DNA of 55,141 nt from Phaeodactylibacter sp. (GCF_022763345.1 NZ_JALEGS010000060.1:1-55141), one strand, 5' to 3'; shown: positions 17,541-26,856, counted from the first letter of the stretch. Program-made: numbers and translations. The notes: a model not told the origin generated them from the sequence alone.

Positions 17541-18101
17541 ATGCACCGCGATCAATTTGAACAATTCATTCACGATAACCGGGACGCTTTCGATAGCGAT
17601 GTGCCCGAACTGAAGGTCTGGGGCGGTATCCGGCAGGACCTTGACCGCCGAAAGCACCGCCGCCTCCTGCTTTGGCGGGTAGCGGGTATCGCTGCCGCTG
17701 TAATCGGACTGCTCTTCTGCGGGGTGGCCCTGGGCGGCTACCTCAATTCGCCAACGCCCCATTCAATTGTAGCTCTGGAAGACGTAGGGGCGCAGTATGC
17801 CGCTCAGGAAGCGGCCTATCAGGAAGAAATACAGCAGAAATACCAACAGCTGGTCAGCTACGAACAAGCGGGCGCAGTGCAGCAGGATTTGAAGCACCTG
17901 GATGCTACGATTGCGGAATTGCGCAAAGAGCTTCAGGCTGCTCCTCCCGGCAAAGCAGAAGATATCGTAAAAGACCTGCTGGAAAATTACCAGGCCAAGG
18001 TGTACATCCTGGAGCGGGTTTTGAACCGCATACAGATGGCAGATCCTGATTTTGAGTCCACTCCACCGAAGAAAGCCAATACGGATGACCGGATTCTCTA
18101 A
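17541..18101 (+). CDS. Membrane-anchored coiled-coil protein, probable anti-sigma-like partner
   Basis: 186 aa: a soluble N-terminus (residues 1-40, DQFEQFIHDNRDAFDSDVPEL), one transmembrane helix (about 45-66) and a periplasmic coiled coil (about 90-165). The N-terminal NRDAFD pattern resembles the short cytoplasmic region of Bacteroidota proteins encoded next to ECF sigma factors, so I infer control of the sigma factor at 16876. It has no canonical zinc anti-sigma HxxxCxxC motif. Its last 17 bases overlap the next gene. Confidence 0.65.
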   Translation: MHRDQFEQFIHDNRDAFDSDVPELKVWGGIRQDLDRRKHRRLLLWRVAGIAAAVIGLLFCGVALGGYLNSPTPHSIVALEDVGAQYAAQEAAYQEEIQQKYQQLVSYEQAGAVQQDLKHLDATIAELRKELQAAPPGKAEDIVKDLLENYQAKVYILERVLNRIQMADPDFESTPPKKANTDDRIL

Positions 18102-19254
18102 GCTTCCGGCAACAGAGCAGCGCAATGGCGCTACCTTTACCATTGCGCTTGTGCTGTTGGCCACGCTGTTTGCAGGGTCTCTTCAGGGGCAGTCCTCCTG
18201 TGATTGTGAGACCTTTTCCAGGCTGATCAAGAAAGAATACCAGGTCTATCCAACCGTATTGGTCAATATTTCCAATAAATACGGTCCGGTCAGTGTGGAA
18301 GGGTGGGCGCACAACCGTATCCGGGTGGAAGCGCTTACGGAAGTAGAGGCGGAACACGAGGCTGCAGCAGCCCGGGTTTTTGACCGCATCGAAACGGAGA
18401 TGAACCTACAGCAGCGGTTGGTGAATATTCAAACCAATATTGCACCGGTTGAGCAGACCTGGTGGCCCTTTCCGAGCTTACAAACGGCTGATTACTCCGT
18501 GTCCATCCGGGTGTTTTTGCCTCAACCGGCAGCGATTTCCCTACTGAACAAGCACGGGGCGGTTACGGTGAAGAATATTACGGGCAATGTGTCCGCAGAA
18601 GTGCTTAGCGGAGATGTATTTGGTGCAAACCTTAAGGGCGAAGTGACGCTCAACCAGAAAGACGGCACCCTCAACCTCGAACAAATCACCCGACTGAATG
18701 CCGATTTGGTTAATGTTGAGGGTAGCCTGACTTCCGGGGATTGGGTGAAAGTCCGGAGCCGCTCTGCCATCCTGAAGTTCCGGAATATCGGCCGACTGGA
18801 GAGTGAAACGCGCTACGACAACTACTACGTTGATGGAGGCGGTATTTTTACCAATCAGGGGCGGTACGATGAGATCTCGCTCGACCGGGTCCGGGAAGTA
18901 CAGGTAAGTACCTCGCTTTCCCGCCTTTACGTGAATCGGCTCCGCCACAACGCAACCATCGAAGCAGACAGCAGCAGGGTCCGCATTACGGACTTGCCCG
19001 ATCAGTTCCGGACTGTTAAGCTTGAAGGCCGGTTTACTGATTTTAGGTTGGTTCTCAACCCCTCGGTCAATTGCCAGCTCCGGGCTACGGCGCGGCACGC
19101 CGGCATTCGCTATCCTTATACCTTGCACCTGATGGAGGAAATCGAAACCAGCGACCGGCATACCGTGTCCGGTTATTTCGGACAGCGGCAAAGTAGTGCT
19201 GGCCGGGTGGAGGCTTCACTGGATTACGGTGGGCTGACGATTGAAGCGGATTAA
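18085..19254 (+). CDS. DUF4097-like secreted beta-helix protein
   Basis: From the ATG at 18085 the protein (389 aa) has a signal sequence (about residues 18-38) and then a beta-rich repeated pattern: VNISNKYGPVSVEGW, ISLLNKHGAVTVKNI, AEVLSGDVFGANLKGEVTLNQ and DGTLNLEQI. These alternating strand motifs are those of DUF4097/DUF2807-type adhesin-like beta-helices. It overlaps the preceding gene by 17 bases, so the three genes from 16876 probably form one operon with the ECF factor controlling an envelope protein. A TTG at 18052 in the same frame is less likely as start. Confidence 0.72.
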   Translation: MTGFSKLPATEQRNGATFTIALVLLATLFAGSLQGQSSCDCETFSRLIKKEYQVYPTVLVNISNKYGPVSVEGWAHNRIRVEALTEVEAEHEAAAARVFDRIETEMNLQQRLVNIQTNIAPVEQTWWPFPSLQTADYSVSIRVFLPQPAAISLLNKHGAVTVKNITGNVSAEVLSGDVFGANLKGEVTLNQKDGTLNLEQITRLNADLVNVEGSLTSGDWVKVRSRSAILKFRNIGRLESETRYDNYYVDGGGIFTNQGRYDEISLDRVREVQVSTSLSRLYVNRLRHNATIEADSSRVRITDLPDQFRTVKLEGRFTDFRLVLNPSVNCQLRATARHAGIRYPYTLHLMEEIETSDRHTVSGYFGQRQSSAGRVEASLDYGGLTIEAD

Positions 19255-19324
19255 GATTCTGCGCGTCCCTGGATTTTACTATCTTGATGGCAGACAAATT
19301 CAAAACCTGAATTCAATCCAAGCC

Positions 19325-20728
19325 ATGAAGATAAAATTCTGCGGAGCTGCTCAGGAAGTGACGGGTAGTGCTCACCTTATTACGCTGGACGACGGCTATA
19401 CGATTTTGCTGGACTGTGGCCTGTATCAGGGGAGTGATGATGACATGGAAGATTTCAATGCACAGTGGCCTTTTGACCCTGCCAAGATTGACTGTCTGAT
19501 TCTTTCTCATGCCCATATTGATCACAGCGGGCGTATTCCCAAGCTGGTCAAAGATGGCTTCCAGGGGAATATTTATTGTACGCACGCTACTCGCAGCCTT
19601 TGCGCGATTATGCTTCTGGATAGCGCAAAAATACAGGGGTATGATGCGGAGTACCACAATAAGCGGCTTCGTAAAAAAGGACGTACGGATGGCTTTGTGG
19701 AGCCTTTGTACACTCCAAAAGATGCGGAACAGGCCTGGAATCTCTTCGAGGGGCATGGCTACAACCGCTGGTTTACCATACACGATGGGGTAGAAGTCCT
19801 TTTCCGGGATGCCGGTCATATCCTGGGTAGTGCCTCTGTTACCTTGCGCATTGATCAGCTGGGGCGCAAAACCTCCATTGGGTTTACCGGAGATATCGGG
19901 CGGCCCAACCGTCCTATCCTTCGGGACCCTATACCTATGCCTGAAGTCGACTATCTCATTTGTGAGTCCACCTACGGCAACAAAGACCATGAGAACGCAC
20001 CTAATGAAATCAAGCGATTTCAGCGGATCATTGAGCGGACTTGTGTGGAGAAACAAGGCAAGCTGATTATCCCGGCTTTTAGCATTGGCCGAACACAAGA
20101 GATTGTATACATGCTGGATCAGTTGGCATCTGCCGGCGAACTGCCGCGTATACCGGTCTATGTGGATAGCCCCCTTGCGGTTAACGCCACTACCATCTTT
20201 GGTGCCCATCCGGAGTGCTACGACAATGAATTGAATGAATACTTGCTGGAAGACGATGACCCCTTTGGTTTCAATGGGCTACAGTACGTACGCAAAGCTT
20301 CTGTTTCCAAGGAGCTGAACAATTCTAATGCGCCCTGCATCATCATCAGTTCGTCAGGTATGATGAATGCCGGCCGGGTCAAGCACCACCTTTACCACCA
20401 TGTTGTAGATCCGCGCAATACCTTCCTGATCGTAGGCTACTGTGCGCCTCACACGCCCGGCGGGCGGCTGCGCGATGGCGCGAAGGAAGTACGGGTGTTT
20501 GGTCAGGAGCGGCCCGTAAATGCCGATGTGGAAGTTATGGACTCCTTCTCCGCCCACGCTGACCGGCATGAAATCCTGGATTTTTTGCGCAACCAAAAGC
20601 CCAAGCTCCGGCAGCTATTCCTGGTGCATGGTACATTGGACCGACAGGAAGCCTTCCGGGGATTCTTAAATGAAAATGGCTTTGATCAGGTGGAGATTCC
20701 CGAATTGCACCAGGAATACCGGATTTAA
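19325..20728 (+). CDS. MBL-fold / beta-CASP metallo-hydrolase (RNA-processing type)
   Basis: 467 aa from the ATG at 19325, which gives the conserved MKIKFCGAAQEVTGSAHL start. The metallo-beta-lactamase core is complete: SHAHIDHSG (H62, H64, D66, H67), DAGHILGSAS, GFTGDIGR, and a C-terminal FSAHADRHEI and LVHGTLDRQ. The insertion with IPAFSIGRTQEIVYMLD and SSSGMMNAGRVKHHL is the beta-CASP domain found in CPSF73/RNase J-like nucleases (YSH1 group). Substrate is likely RNA; the physiological target is unknown. A strong hairpin terminator follows. Confidence 0.93.
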   Translation: MKIKFCGAAQEVTGSAHLITLDDGYTILLDCGLYQGSDDDMEDFNAQWPFDPAKIDCLILSHAHIDHSGRIPKLVKDGFQGNIYCTHATRSLCAIMLLDSAKIQGYDAEYHNKRLRKKGRTDGFVEPLYTPKDAEQAWNLFEGHGYNRWFTIHDGVEVLFRDAGHILGSASVTLRIDQLGRKTSIGFTGDIGRPNRPILRDPIPMPEVDYLICESTYGNKDHENAPNEIKRFQRIIERTCVEKQGKLIIPAFSIGRTQEIVYMLDQLASAGELPRIPVYVDSPLAVNATTIFGAHPECYDNELNEYLLEDDDPFGFNGLQYVRKASVSKELNNSNAPCIIISSSGMMNAGRVKHHLYHHVVDPRNTFLIVGYCAPHTPGGRLRDGAKEVRVFGQERPVNADVEVMDSFSAHADRHEILDFLRNQKPKLRQLFLVHGTLDRQEAFRGFLNENGFDQVEIPELHQEYRI

Positions 20729-20737
20729 AAAGCGTAC

Positions 20738-20754
20738 GCCCCACAATGCGGGGC
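20738..20754 (+). other. GC hairpin after the MBL gene
   Basis: GCCCC (20738-20742) pairs with GGGGC (20750-20754). It precedes the stronger hairpin at 20766 and shares sequence with it, so the two may be alternative structures. Confidence 0.4.
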
Positions 20755-20765
20755 TTAAAAGGGGA

Positions 20766-20805
20766 AGCCCCGCAATAAACCCAATGGGTACTGCGGGGCT
20801 AATTT
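20766..20805 (+). terminator. Intrinsic terminator of the MBL gene
   Basis: AGCCCCGCA (20766-20774) pairs with TGCGGGGCT (20792-20800), with an inner ACCC/GGGT pairing in the loop, followed by AATTTT. Confidence 0.8.
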
Positions 20806-20859
20806 TATGCAATGAGACGCTGGTCTTCTGCCCGGTGAGCGCAGAAGGCTGTGCGATTA

Positions 20860-21591
20860 CTATTCGGATTGCTTGTTTTGCTGGATTTTATTGAGCAGCA
20901 GTGCCCCTTTCATCATAAAGTCGTCATGGTGGTCCCGGTACTCATTGTGGATCATCAGCAGGCGTGCGGCATCGTAAGCGGCAGATTTAGGTACAATCTG
21001 ACGGTCGGCGATGGGGTGCAGCCAATATTCCAGGTTGTGGGAACGCAGGTAGCTGCGGTCATGCTCAAAGTTAATGACCTTGGATAACTTATTGAGAGAG
21101 AACAGGTAATCTGTCTCCTTATTGAGCTCCTTTTGCAGGTCAATAATGTTGTAACGGTCGAAACGGCCGCCGGAGCGCTCGCAGAGGAATACGTCCCGCC
21201 GCCCATCAAAGGTGATGAGGTCACGGAAACGGTATTTGCGAAGGTTCTTGATCAAAAAGTTTTTGATCGGCATTCGGGACGGGCGCAGCTGATTGAAGGC
21301 TCCCGCCAGTTCTTTTTCATCTAACCGGAAATCTTCGCGGAATGGTTTGCGACGGTGCGTGCGCATATTAACCACCTCTTTGACACGCCCCACGGTATGC
21401 CCCAGCTCATCTACTTTGGAGTAGACGCTCACGAAGTCAACATTAGCGTTGTTGATAAAGGTTTCTATGAAAATTCGGTTGGTGTCTTGTTCAAATACCA
21501 GCAGGCAGATTTCACTAATGGCGTAGAAATTGGGATATCCTCCGTAAATGTTGCCGTACTTTAATTCTAGAAATGCAATATTATTGTTCAC
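20860..21591 (-). CDS. Unknown protein resembling a DEDDh exonuclease fold with altered active-site residues
   Basis: 243 aa, no signal peptide. Layout suggests an RNase H-like exonuclease: a first strand with FLELKYG where a D-x-E motif would be expected, then AISEICLLVFE and FIETFINN, a central NIIDLQKEL, and a C-terminal PKSAAYDAARLL resembling exonuclease motif III (usually H-x-A-x-x-D-A) with the His replaced. If this alignment is right, the catalytic acid pair and His are missing and the protein would be a non-catalytic relative. I cannot confirm the family by eye; it could equally be an unrelated conserved hypothetical. Upstream is a 280-bp AT-rich gap. Confidence 0.55.
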   Translation of the reverse strand: MNNNIAFLELKYGNIYGGYPNFYAISEICLLVFEQDTNRIFIETFINNANVDFVSVYSKVDELGHTVGRVKEVVNMRTHRRKPFREDFRLDEKELAGAFNQLRPSRMPIKNFLIKNLRKYRFRDLITFDGRRDVFLCERSGGRFDRYNIIDLQKELNKETDYLFSLNKLSKVINFEHDRSYLRSHNLEYWLHPIADRQIVPKSAAYDAARLLMIHNEYRDHHDDFMMKGALLLNKIQQNKQSE

Positions 21592-21870
21592 GGTTTAAGG
21601 AGATTAAATGTTGGTTTAATTTAATTGTGTTTCGTCGAGTTTTCTCTTTCCAATGCATAATTTGCTTGATGACCAGGGCTTTTCGTTTTCATTCATTTGG
21701 CTTTGGCAAAAAGCATTTCTATTCGCAAGTTATACAGAAAATTCAAATCCATTAAATTTTGAAAGGCTGAAATTTCAATAAAACCTACAAGACATCAGAC
21801 TTTTAAAGTCGAAAACGGCTTTTTATCTTGCCGTACTCTTTCACAAATGAATACCCGGTTTAGTTTAATT
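21592..21870. other. AT-rich intergenic region
   Basis: This 279-bp stretch separates the start of the gene at 21591 from the end of the aminopeptidase gene. It contains a 13-base palindrome GACTTTTAAAGTC (21798-21810) and a weak minus-strand terminator (ACGGC 21815-21819 with GCCGT 21830-21834, then a T-run on the minus strand). No further gene is visible. Confidence 0.5.
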
Positions 21871-22974
21871 TCAGAGGAATAAAAACTTGCCTTTTTCGTA
21901 AATTTTCTCTCCATCGGCATAAATTTCACCCTCTTTGGTCATGTCAGTGATCATATCCCAGTGCACGGTTGACTGGTTTTTTCCTCCGGCCTGCAGGTAG
22001 GATTGCCCGATGGCCATGTGCACGGTCCCTCCGATTTTTTCGTCAAACAGAATATTCTTTGTCATCTGCTGAATGCGGTAGTTGGTCCCGATGGCGGCTT
22101 CCCCAAAACGCCTGGCACCTTCGATTTGGAAAATCTGGTCCAGGAAATCCTTGCCTCGTGTGGCTTCCCATTTCTCCACATAACCGTCTTTGACATACAA
22201 CGTGGCGCCTTCCACCTCGTGCCCCATGTACAGGGCTGGGTAAGAAAAGCGGATCACCCCGTTGACGGAGTCCTCAAGCGGGGAAGTGTAGACCTCTCCG
22301 GAAGGCATGTTGGTGCGCCCGTCAGAGTTGATCCAGCGGCGGGTCTTGTCGATTTTGAAACGGATGTCCACACCATCACCTTTGTAATATACTTCTTCCC
22401 GGTCGTTGAGCAGGTCTACGATTTGCTGTTGCTGCTCCCGGACTTCTGTCCAGCTTTGGATGGGGTCCTCATCATAGAGACGGCAGGCAGTAAAGACAAA
22501 TTTTTCGTATTCCTCTAAAGACATCCCTGCTTCCTGGGCGTTGGCAAGGGTGGGATACTGGCAAAGGCTGCGGCGCATATCCAGCGTGGCGGTGCGCTCG
22601 AAGTACTTTTTCATCACTGGCGCGTGGGCTTCCTGACGGATTTTGCGCTTGTCGGGGTTTACGTTTTGGTCTTCCCGCAGGTTGTAAGGTGCGATGATGT
22701 ACAAGTAGGTATCGAATTCTTCCATCGCCTTTTTGTAAAGAGGCGAAATGAACTTTAGCTGTTCCGCTCCCGCTTCTTCCAGCAGAATCCGGCCTTGTTC
22801 ACGGAAGGAGAGGTCTGTTTCTACGACGGCACCCGCCCTGACCGCTTCCCGGTAGACTTCACGCACGAGGGGCTCAGCCAGTGTGGTGCTGCGCAGGTAC
22901 ATTTTATCTCCTGGCTTAGTGCTTAGGCAATAGTGGACCAATAGGTGGGCGTACTTTTGAAGGATGTGTTCCAT
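21871..22974 (-). CDS. M29 family aminopeptidase (AmpS/PepS type)
   Basis: 367 aa metalloaminopeptidase of the thermophilic M29 family, which removes N-terminal residues from peptides in the cytoplasm. Family signatures are present in order: NMPSGEVYTSP (metal-binding Glu), YVEKWEATRG, RRFGEAAIGTN, KIGGTVHMAIGQSY and STVHWDMI (metal His and Asp). No signal peptide. It follows glyS on the minus strand after 108 bases that hold a GC hairpin. Confidence 0.93.
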   Translation of the reverse strand: MEHILQKYAHLLVHYCLSTKPGDKMYLRSTTLAEPLVREVYREAVRAGAVVETDLSFREQGRILLEEAGAEQLKFISPLYKKAMEEFDTYLYIIAPYNLREDQNVNPDKRKIRQEAHAPVMKKYFERTATLDMRRSLCQYPTLANAQEAGMSLEEYEKFVFTACRLYDEDPIQSWTEVREQQQQIVDLLNDREEVYYKGDGVDIRFKIDKTRRWINSDGRTNMPSGEVYTSPLEDSVNGVIRFSYPALYMGHEVEGATLYVKDGYVEKWEATRGKDFLDQIFQIEGARRFGEAAIGTNYRIQQMTKNILFDEKIGGTVHMAIGQSYLQAGGKNQSTVHWDMITDMTKEGEIYADGEKIYEKGKFLFL

Positions 22975-23022
22975 AGCTCGTAGGTTTGGTTAGCGGCCGG
23001 AGGTGAACGGTTACATAAAGGA

Positions 23023-23054
23023 GGCGGGGCGCCTGCGAGACGACCCCGCCTTTT
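23023..23054. terminator. GC hairpin between glyS and the aminopeptidase gene
   Basis: GGCGGGG (23023-23029) pairs with CCCCGCC (23044-23050). The T-run (TTTTT) is on the plus strand, although the preceding gene, glyS, is on the minus strand, where only CTCCTTT follows. It may be a weak terminator or processing site for glyS. Confidence 0.45.
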
Positions 23055-23082
23055 TGTTTATTTTAAAAGGATTGGATGCTTG

Positions 23083-24636
23083 TCACACTAGAAGCTGCTT
23101 CATGTCTACCCGCTTGCGGATGATCTGCTCCAGCTGATCTACATGTACGCGTTCCTGTTCCAGGGTGTCCCGGTCGCGGAGGGTCACCGTCTGATCATCG
23201 AGGGCTTCAAAGTCCACCGTTACACAGAAAGGCGTGCCGATGGCATCCTGACGGCGGTACAGTTTGCCAATACTGCCGGTATCGTCGTATTGCACATTGA
23301 AGGACAAGCGGAGGTTGTTGAAGATATCCTGTGCCATATTCACCAGGCGTTCGTCATTGCGCTTAAGCGGCAAAATGGCGCACTTGATGGGCGAAAGGGC
23401 AGGGTGTAGCTTCAGCACTTCCCGGGTGCTCTCCTTTCCGTTGGCGCCTGTTACGGTCTCTTCCTGAAGGGCTTGCGACATGGTAGCCAGGAACATCCGG
23501 TCGCAGCCAATAGAAGTCTCCAGCACATAAGGCACGTAGCTTTCCTTGGTTTCGGGGTCGAAGAACTGCAGCTTCTTGCCGGAAAGCTCCTGATGAGCAC
23601 CCAGGTCGAAGTCTGTCCGGCTGTGGATGCCTTCCAGTTCCTTGAACCCGAAAGGGAAGTTGAACTGAATATCGGCAGCGGCATCAGCGTAGTGCGCCAG
23701 ATTCTCACCGTGGTCATGGAAGCGCAGCATTTCCTTAGGTGTACCCAGGGCAAGGTGCCACTTGAGGCGCGTTTCTTTCCAGTATTCGTACCACTTCATT
23801 TGCTCGCCGGGCTTGATGAAGTACTGCATCTCCATCTGCTCGAATTCCCGCATGCGGAAAATGAACTGCCGGGCAACGATCTCATTCCGGAATGCCTTGC
23901 CAATCTGGGCAATACCGAAAGGTAGCTTCTGCCGGGTCGTCTTCTGTACATTGAGGAAGTTGACAAAGATACCCTGTGCGGTTTCCGGGCGCAGATAAAG
24001 CTTGCCTTCCGCACCAGCGATGTTGCCCAGTTGTGTAGAGAACATCAGATTGAACTGCCGCACGTCCGTCCAGTTGCGGGAGCCGGTATCCGGGTCTGTG
24101 ATGTCCAGGTCCTCAATCATTTGCTTCAGGTCTGCCAGGTCGCTGTTGGACATAGCGGCACCCAGGCGGGCTTCAATCTCCGACAGCTCCTTGATGTAGC
24201 CGGACACACGCGGATTGGTTTCCCTGTACATCGCTTCGTCAAAGTCATCACCGAAGCGCTTGCGGGCTTTGGTGATCTCTTTATCGATCTTGCCCTCAAT
24301 TTTTTCCATATGCTCCTCGATGAGGACGTCGGCCCGGAAACGGCGCTTGCTGTCTTTATTGTCGATCAGTGGATCGTTGAAGGCATCAACGTGGCCGGAA
24401 GCCTTCCAGGTCTTGGGATGCATGAAAATGGCAGAGTCAAGCCCGACGATATTGTCGTGCATCTGCACCATGCTTTTCCACCAATAATCCTTGAGGTTAT
24501 TTTTGAGCTCAACACCATAGGGGCCGTAATCATATACAGCGCTCAGGCCATCGTATATTTCGCTGGACTGGTAAATAAAGCCATACTCTTTGCAGTGGGC
24601 TACCAGTTTTTTGAACAGATCATTTTGCTGTGCCAT
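23083..24636 (-). CDS. glyS: Glycine--tRNA ligase, homodimeric class II type
   Basis: Charges tRNA-Gly. 517 aa, single-chain alpha2 type rather than the bacterial alpha2beta2 GlyQS. N-terminal GFIYQSSEIYDGLSAVYDYGPYGVELKNN and the class II motif 2 region FRNEIVARQFIFRMREFEQMEMQYF are visible, as is motif 3 ETSIGCDRMFLA. The C-terminal anticodon-binding domain starts around PIKCAILPLKRND. An insertion (about residues 110-180, rich in Glu and Arg) after the first core segment is usual in this clade. It is separated by 114 bases from the lipoprotein gene upstream. Confidence 0.96.
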   Translation of the reverse strand: MAQQNDLFKKLVAHCKEYGFIYQSSEIYDGLSAVYDYGPYGVELKNNLKDYWWKSMVQMHDNIVGLDSAIFMHPKTWKASGHVDAFNDPLIDNKDSKRRFRADVLIEEHMEKIEGKIDKEITKARKRFGDDFDEAMYRETNPRVSGYIKELSEIEARLGAAMSNSDLADLKQMIEDLDITDPDTGSRNWTDVRQFNLMFSTQLGNIAGAEGKLYLRPETAQGIFVNFLNVQKTTRQKLPFGIAQIGKAFRNEIVARQFIFRMREFEQMEMQYFIKPGEQMKWYEYWKETRLKWHLALGTPKEMLRFHDHGENLAHYADAAADIQFNFPFGFKELEGIHSRTDFDLGAHQELSGKKLQFFDPETKESYVPYVLETSIGCDRMFLATMSQALQEETVTGANGKESTREVLKLHPALSPIKCAILPLKRNDERLVNMAQDIFNNLRLSFNVQYDDTGSIGKLYRRQDAIGTPFCVTVDFEALDDQTVTLRDRDTLEQERVHVDQLEQIIRKRVDMKQLLV

Positions 24637-24750
24637 AGTTTCCTGATTGATTATACAAGGCTGTACGCTGTCGCACCGCCCGTTTTCGAGCCCGCTAAGG
24701 TCGTAAAAACATCACTTATCCGGAACTGAATGCCCGGAAAATGCGGAGAT

Positions 24751-26004
24751 TTACGGTTGGAATTGGAAAGCGCGGGTCCGTTCGAGCATTCCCTGTTCAG
24801 CTTCCCAGTGGGTTTGTTGTTGTGCAATGGCTTCCAATACCTGCCCATAAGTGGGGCGGGAGTCATAGGAGCGTGCGCTGAGCAATGCAACCGTTTGCCT
24901 GTCGTTGCCCAGCAATGCAGAGCGGTTGGCCTCGAAAACTTCCGGCCATTGCGGGAGGACCAGGCGATCAAAATCCTGAGCAGTACCGTAGATCGTCCAA
25001 TTGAGCCACGGGCCTGCGCCCCGATAGTCAATAATGCGCAGTACGTAAAGGTCGGGAGTGTCGCCGGTGGTGCTCACGCTGAGGGTGTCGCCTGCCCGCT
25101 CCATGCTGAATATTGCATTGGAAGCGGCGATACTGCCTGGAAGGGTACTGACGACCTTGTTGTAGCGGTTCGCCGCAAAGGGTAGCCCTTCAAAGGTATT
25201 TTCTTCCCGGGCCAGCAGCCGGAACCCATCAGGCAGGCTGGCCGGAAGTAGCGGGGCGAAGCTGCCACTGACCAGGTCTGGCGTTGAGGAATAATCCAGA
25301 ACGGCTTCACCATTTGGGGCAAGGCCAAAGACCCGGTACCGCCAGTTGCCGGCATTGGGCAGCCCGATCGGGCCTGCCTGTACCGGAGCGGGCAGAGCAT
25401 CATAGTCAAAACTGAAAGCTTCCGGTCCGGCAGCAGGTGCCCAGAGATAACGGGGCGTTGCCTCCCCATTGGCCTGCAGGGTGGCATAAGCTGGTGCCGC
25501 TTCCGGAACCTGAAGCGCAAAACTCAGTAAGTCGGCCGCCGGATCGATGAAGATATCGCCGGTAAATAGCTCTTTGCTTTGTGCCGGCCAAAGGAGTTCG
25601 TCCAGGCTGCTGACGCCACTTACCGCTACCTCCCATTGTTCGGGGCGGGGAGCGGGCAGGGTATCCCAACTCAATCCGTCCGGTGCATTTAGAACGGTGG
25701 TCAGGTTGAAAACGGTACGGTTGGTATTGTCTGGTGCTACAGTGGAAGCGATTTCCAACAGGTTGAGATTGGGGCGGTCTGTGCATTGCTCTGCCATTAA
25801 GAGCACACTGCTTTGGCTTTCTGCCTCCGTACGGGCAAGGATAGCACCAGAGGTGTCCGTTACCCAAAGCCAGCTGCCCTGGCTTTCAAAGGTGGGGGTA
25901 TTCCAGGTATACTCTGGTGGAGTGCAATCCTGCTCATCATCGTCTTTATTGCAACCACTCCACAGCCCAATGGCCAGGATGAGTAAGAGCGAATAACGGT
26001 TCAT
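24751..26004 (-). CDS. Lipoprotein of unknown function
   Basis: 417 aa with a lipoprotein signal ending LWSGC (Cys18) followed by an Asp-rich stretch (NKDDDEQDC) that often marks surface-exposed lipoproteins in Bacteroidota. The mature part is rich in Pro, Ala and Thr with no family motif I recognise; TWNTPTFESQGSWLWVTDTSGAIL suggests a beta-rich domain. It is divergent from the head-GIN protein gene. Confidence 0.78.
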   Translation of the reverse strand: MNRYSLLLILAIGLWSGCNKDDDEQDCTPPEYTWNTPTFESQGSWLWVTDTSGAILARTEAESQSSVLLMAEQCTDRPNLNLLEIASTVAPDNTNRTVFNLTTVLNAPDGLSWDTLPAPRPEQWEVAVSGVSSLDELLWPAQSKELFTGDIFIDPAADLLSFALQVPEAAPAYATLQANGEATPRYLWAPAAGPEAFSFDYDALPAPVQAGPIGLPNAGNWRYRVFGLAPNGEAVLDYSSTPDLVSGSFAPLLPASLPDGFRLLAREENTFEGLPFAANRYNKVVSTLPGSIAASNAIFSMERAGDTLSVSTTGDTPDLYVLRIIDYRGAGPWLNWTIYGTAQDFDRLVLPQWPEVFEANRSALLGNDRQTVALLSARSYDSRPTYGQVLEAIAQQQTHWEAEQGMLERTRAFQFQP

Positions 26005-26158
26005 AGGTTATCAGGTTAGTTTTGGGAATCGGTTTTAAGAACTTATGAAAGTGTGGCCAAGTTCCTCTGAAACAGAAGAACCAGAAAATATACTACGCAG
26101 AATAGGGGAACAAGTTGCCCAAAGTCATCAAATAGCTGAACGTAAAAAACCAGAAGTT

Positions 26159-26842
26159 ATGAATACCATTCTCAGAGCAATTGTTTTACTCCTCCTCCTT
26201 GGCTTTGCAGTAGCCTCCAATGCACAAGAGACCAGAAAACTAGACCACTTCGACGCGGTATCGGTGACCGGCGATATTTCAGTGACATTGGTAAAGGGCG
26301 ATTCGCCTTCCGCTCTGATTGAGACCGATGGGATTGATGCGGATGAGATTACGCTTTACGTCAAAGGTAAGACCCTGAAAATACAGCTTATCGAAGGCTT
26401 GTTCAAGGACTTCGACCGGGTCGAAATCACACTGACCTATAATCACCTGCGGGCCATTCGTTCCAGTGCGGGAGCGTCCGTTCGTACCTCAGGCCCCATC
26501 ACCGGAGATGAGCTCAACCTGCGGGCTTCAAGTGGCGGGCAGCTGTTTGCGGAGGTAGACGTGAACGCTATCGAGGCATCTGCTTCTGAAGGCGGCGTGC
26601 TCACGGTTTCGGGGCAGACAGAAGACCAGGAAGTGACCGTATCCACCGGCGGTATGTATGAAGGATTGGAATTGCAGTGCATGCGCACTTACGTGAAGTC
26701 CAATACGGGTGGCATGGCAGAGGTCGTTGCCCAAAAGCGCCTCGATGCTAATGCCAATACCGGTGGCAGTATTGAGTACACAGGCGAACCTGAAATTAAA
26801 AATATCCGGTCCCTGATTTCCGGCGGAATTCGGAAGCTGTAA
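26159..26842 (+). CDS. Head GIN domain (DUF2807) secreted protein
   Basis: From the ATG at 26159 the protein has a signal peptide (about residues 1-22, ending SNAQ). The mature part has the DUF2807 head-GIN pattern: FDAVSVTGDISVTLVKGD, VEITLTYNHLRAIRSSAGASV, DELNLRASSGGQLFAEVD, ASASEGGVLTVSGQTEDQ and SNTGGMAEVVAQKRLDANANTGGSIEY, a series of short strands forming a beta-helix-like surface. 227 aa. The same frame is open upstream from 26045 but without signal-peptide character. Role unknown, envelope or adhesin-like. Confidence 0.85.
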   Translation: MNTILRAIVLLLLLGFAVASNAQETRKLDHFDAVSVTGDISVTLVKGDSPSALIETDGIDADEITLYVKGKTLKIQLIEGLFKDFDRVEITLTYNHLRAIRSSAGASVRTSGPITGDELNLRASSGGQLFAEVDVNAIEASASEGGVLTVSGQTEDQEVTVSTGGMYEGLELQCMRTYVKSNTGGMAEVVAQKRLDANANTGGSIEYTGEPEIKNIRSLISGGIRKL

Positions 26843-26856
26843 TACAAAAGTGGAAT

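Noticed and set aside
19313..20209. 298-residue minus-strand frame over the MBL hydrolase gene
   Set aside because: Antisense shadow; the plus-strand frame carries complete metallo-hydrolase motifs.
24031..24729. 232-residue plus-strand frame over glyS
   Set aside because: Antisense to glyS, whose motifs are complete.
26045..26158. Upstream extension of the head-GIN protein frame to 26045
   Set aside because: The longer N-terminus is hydrophilic and would place the signal peptide internally; the ATG at 26159 is better.
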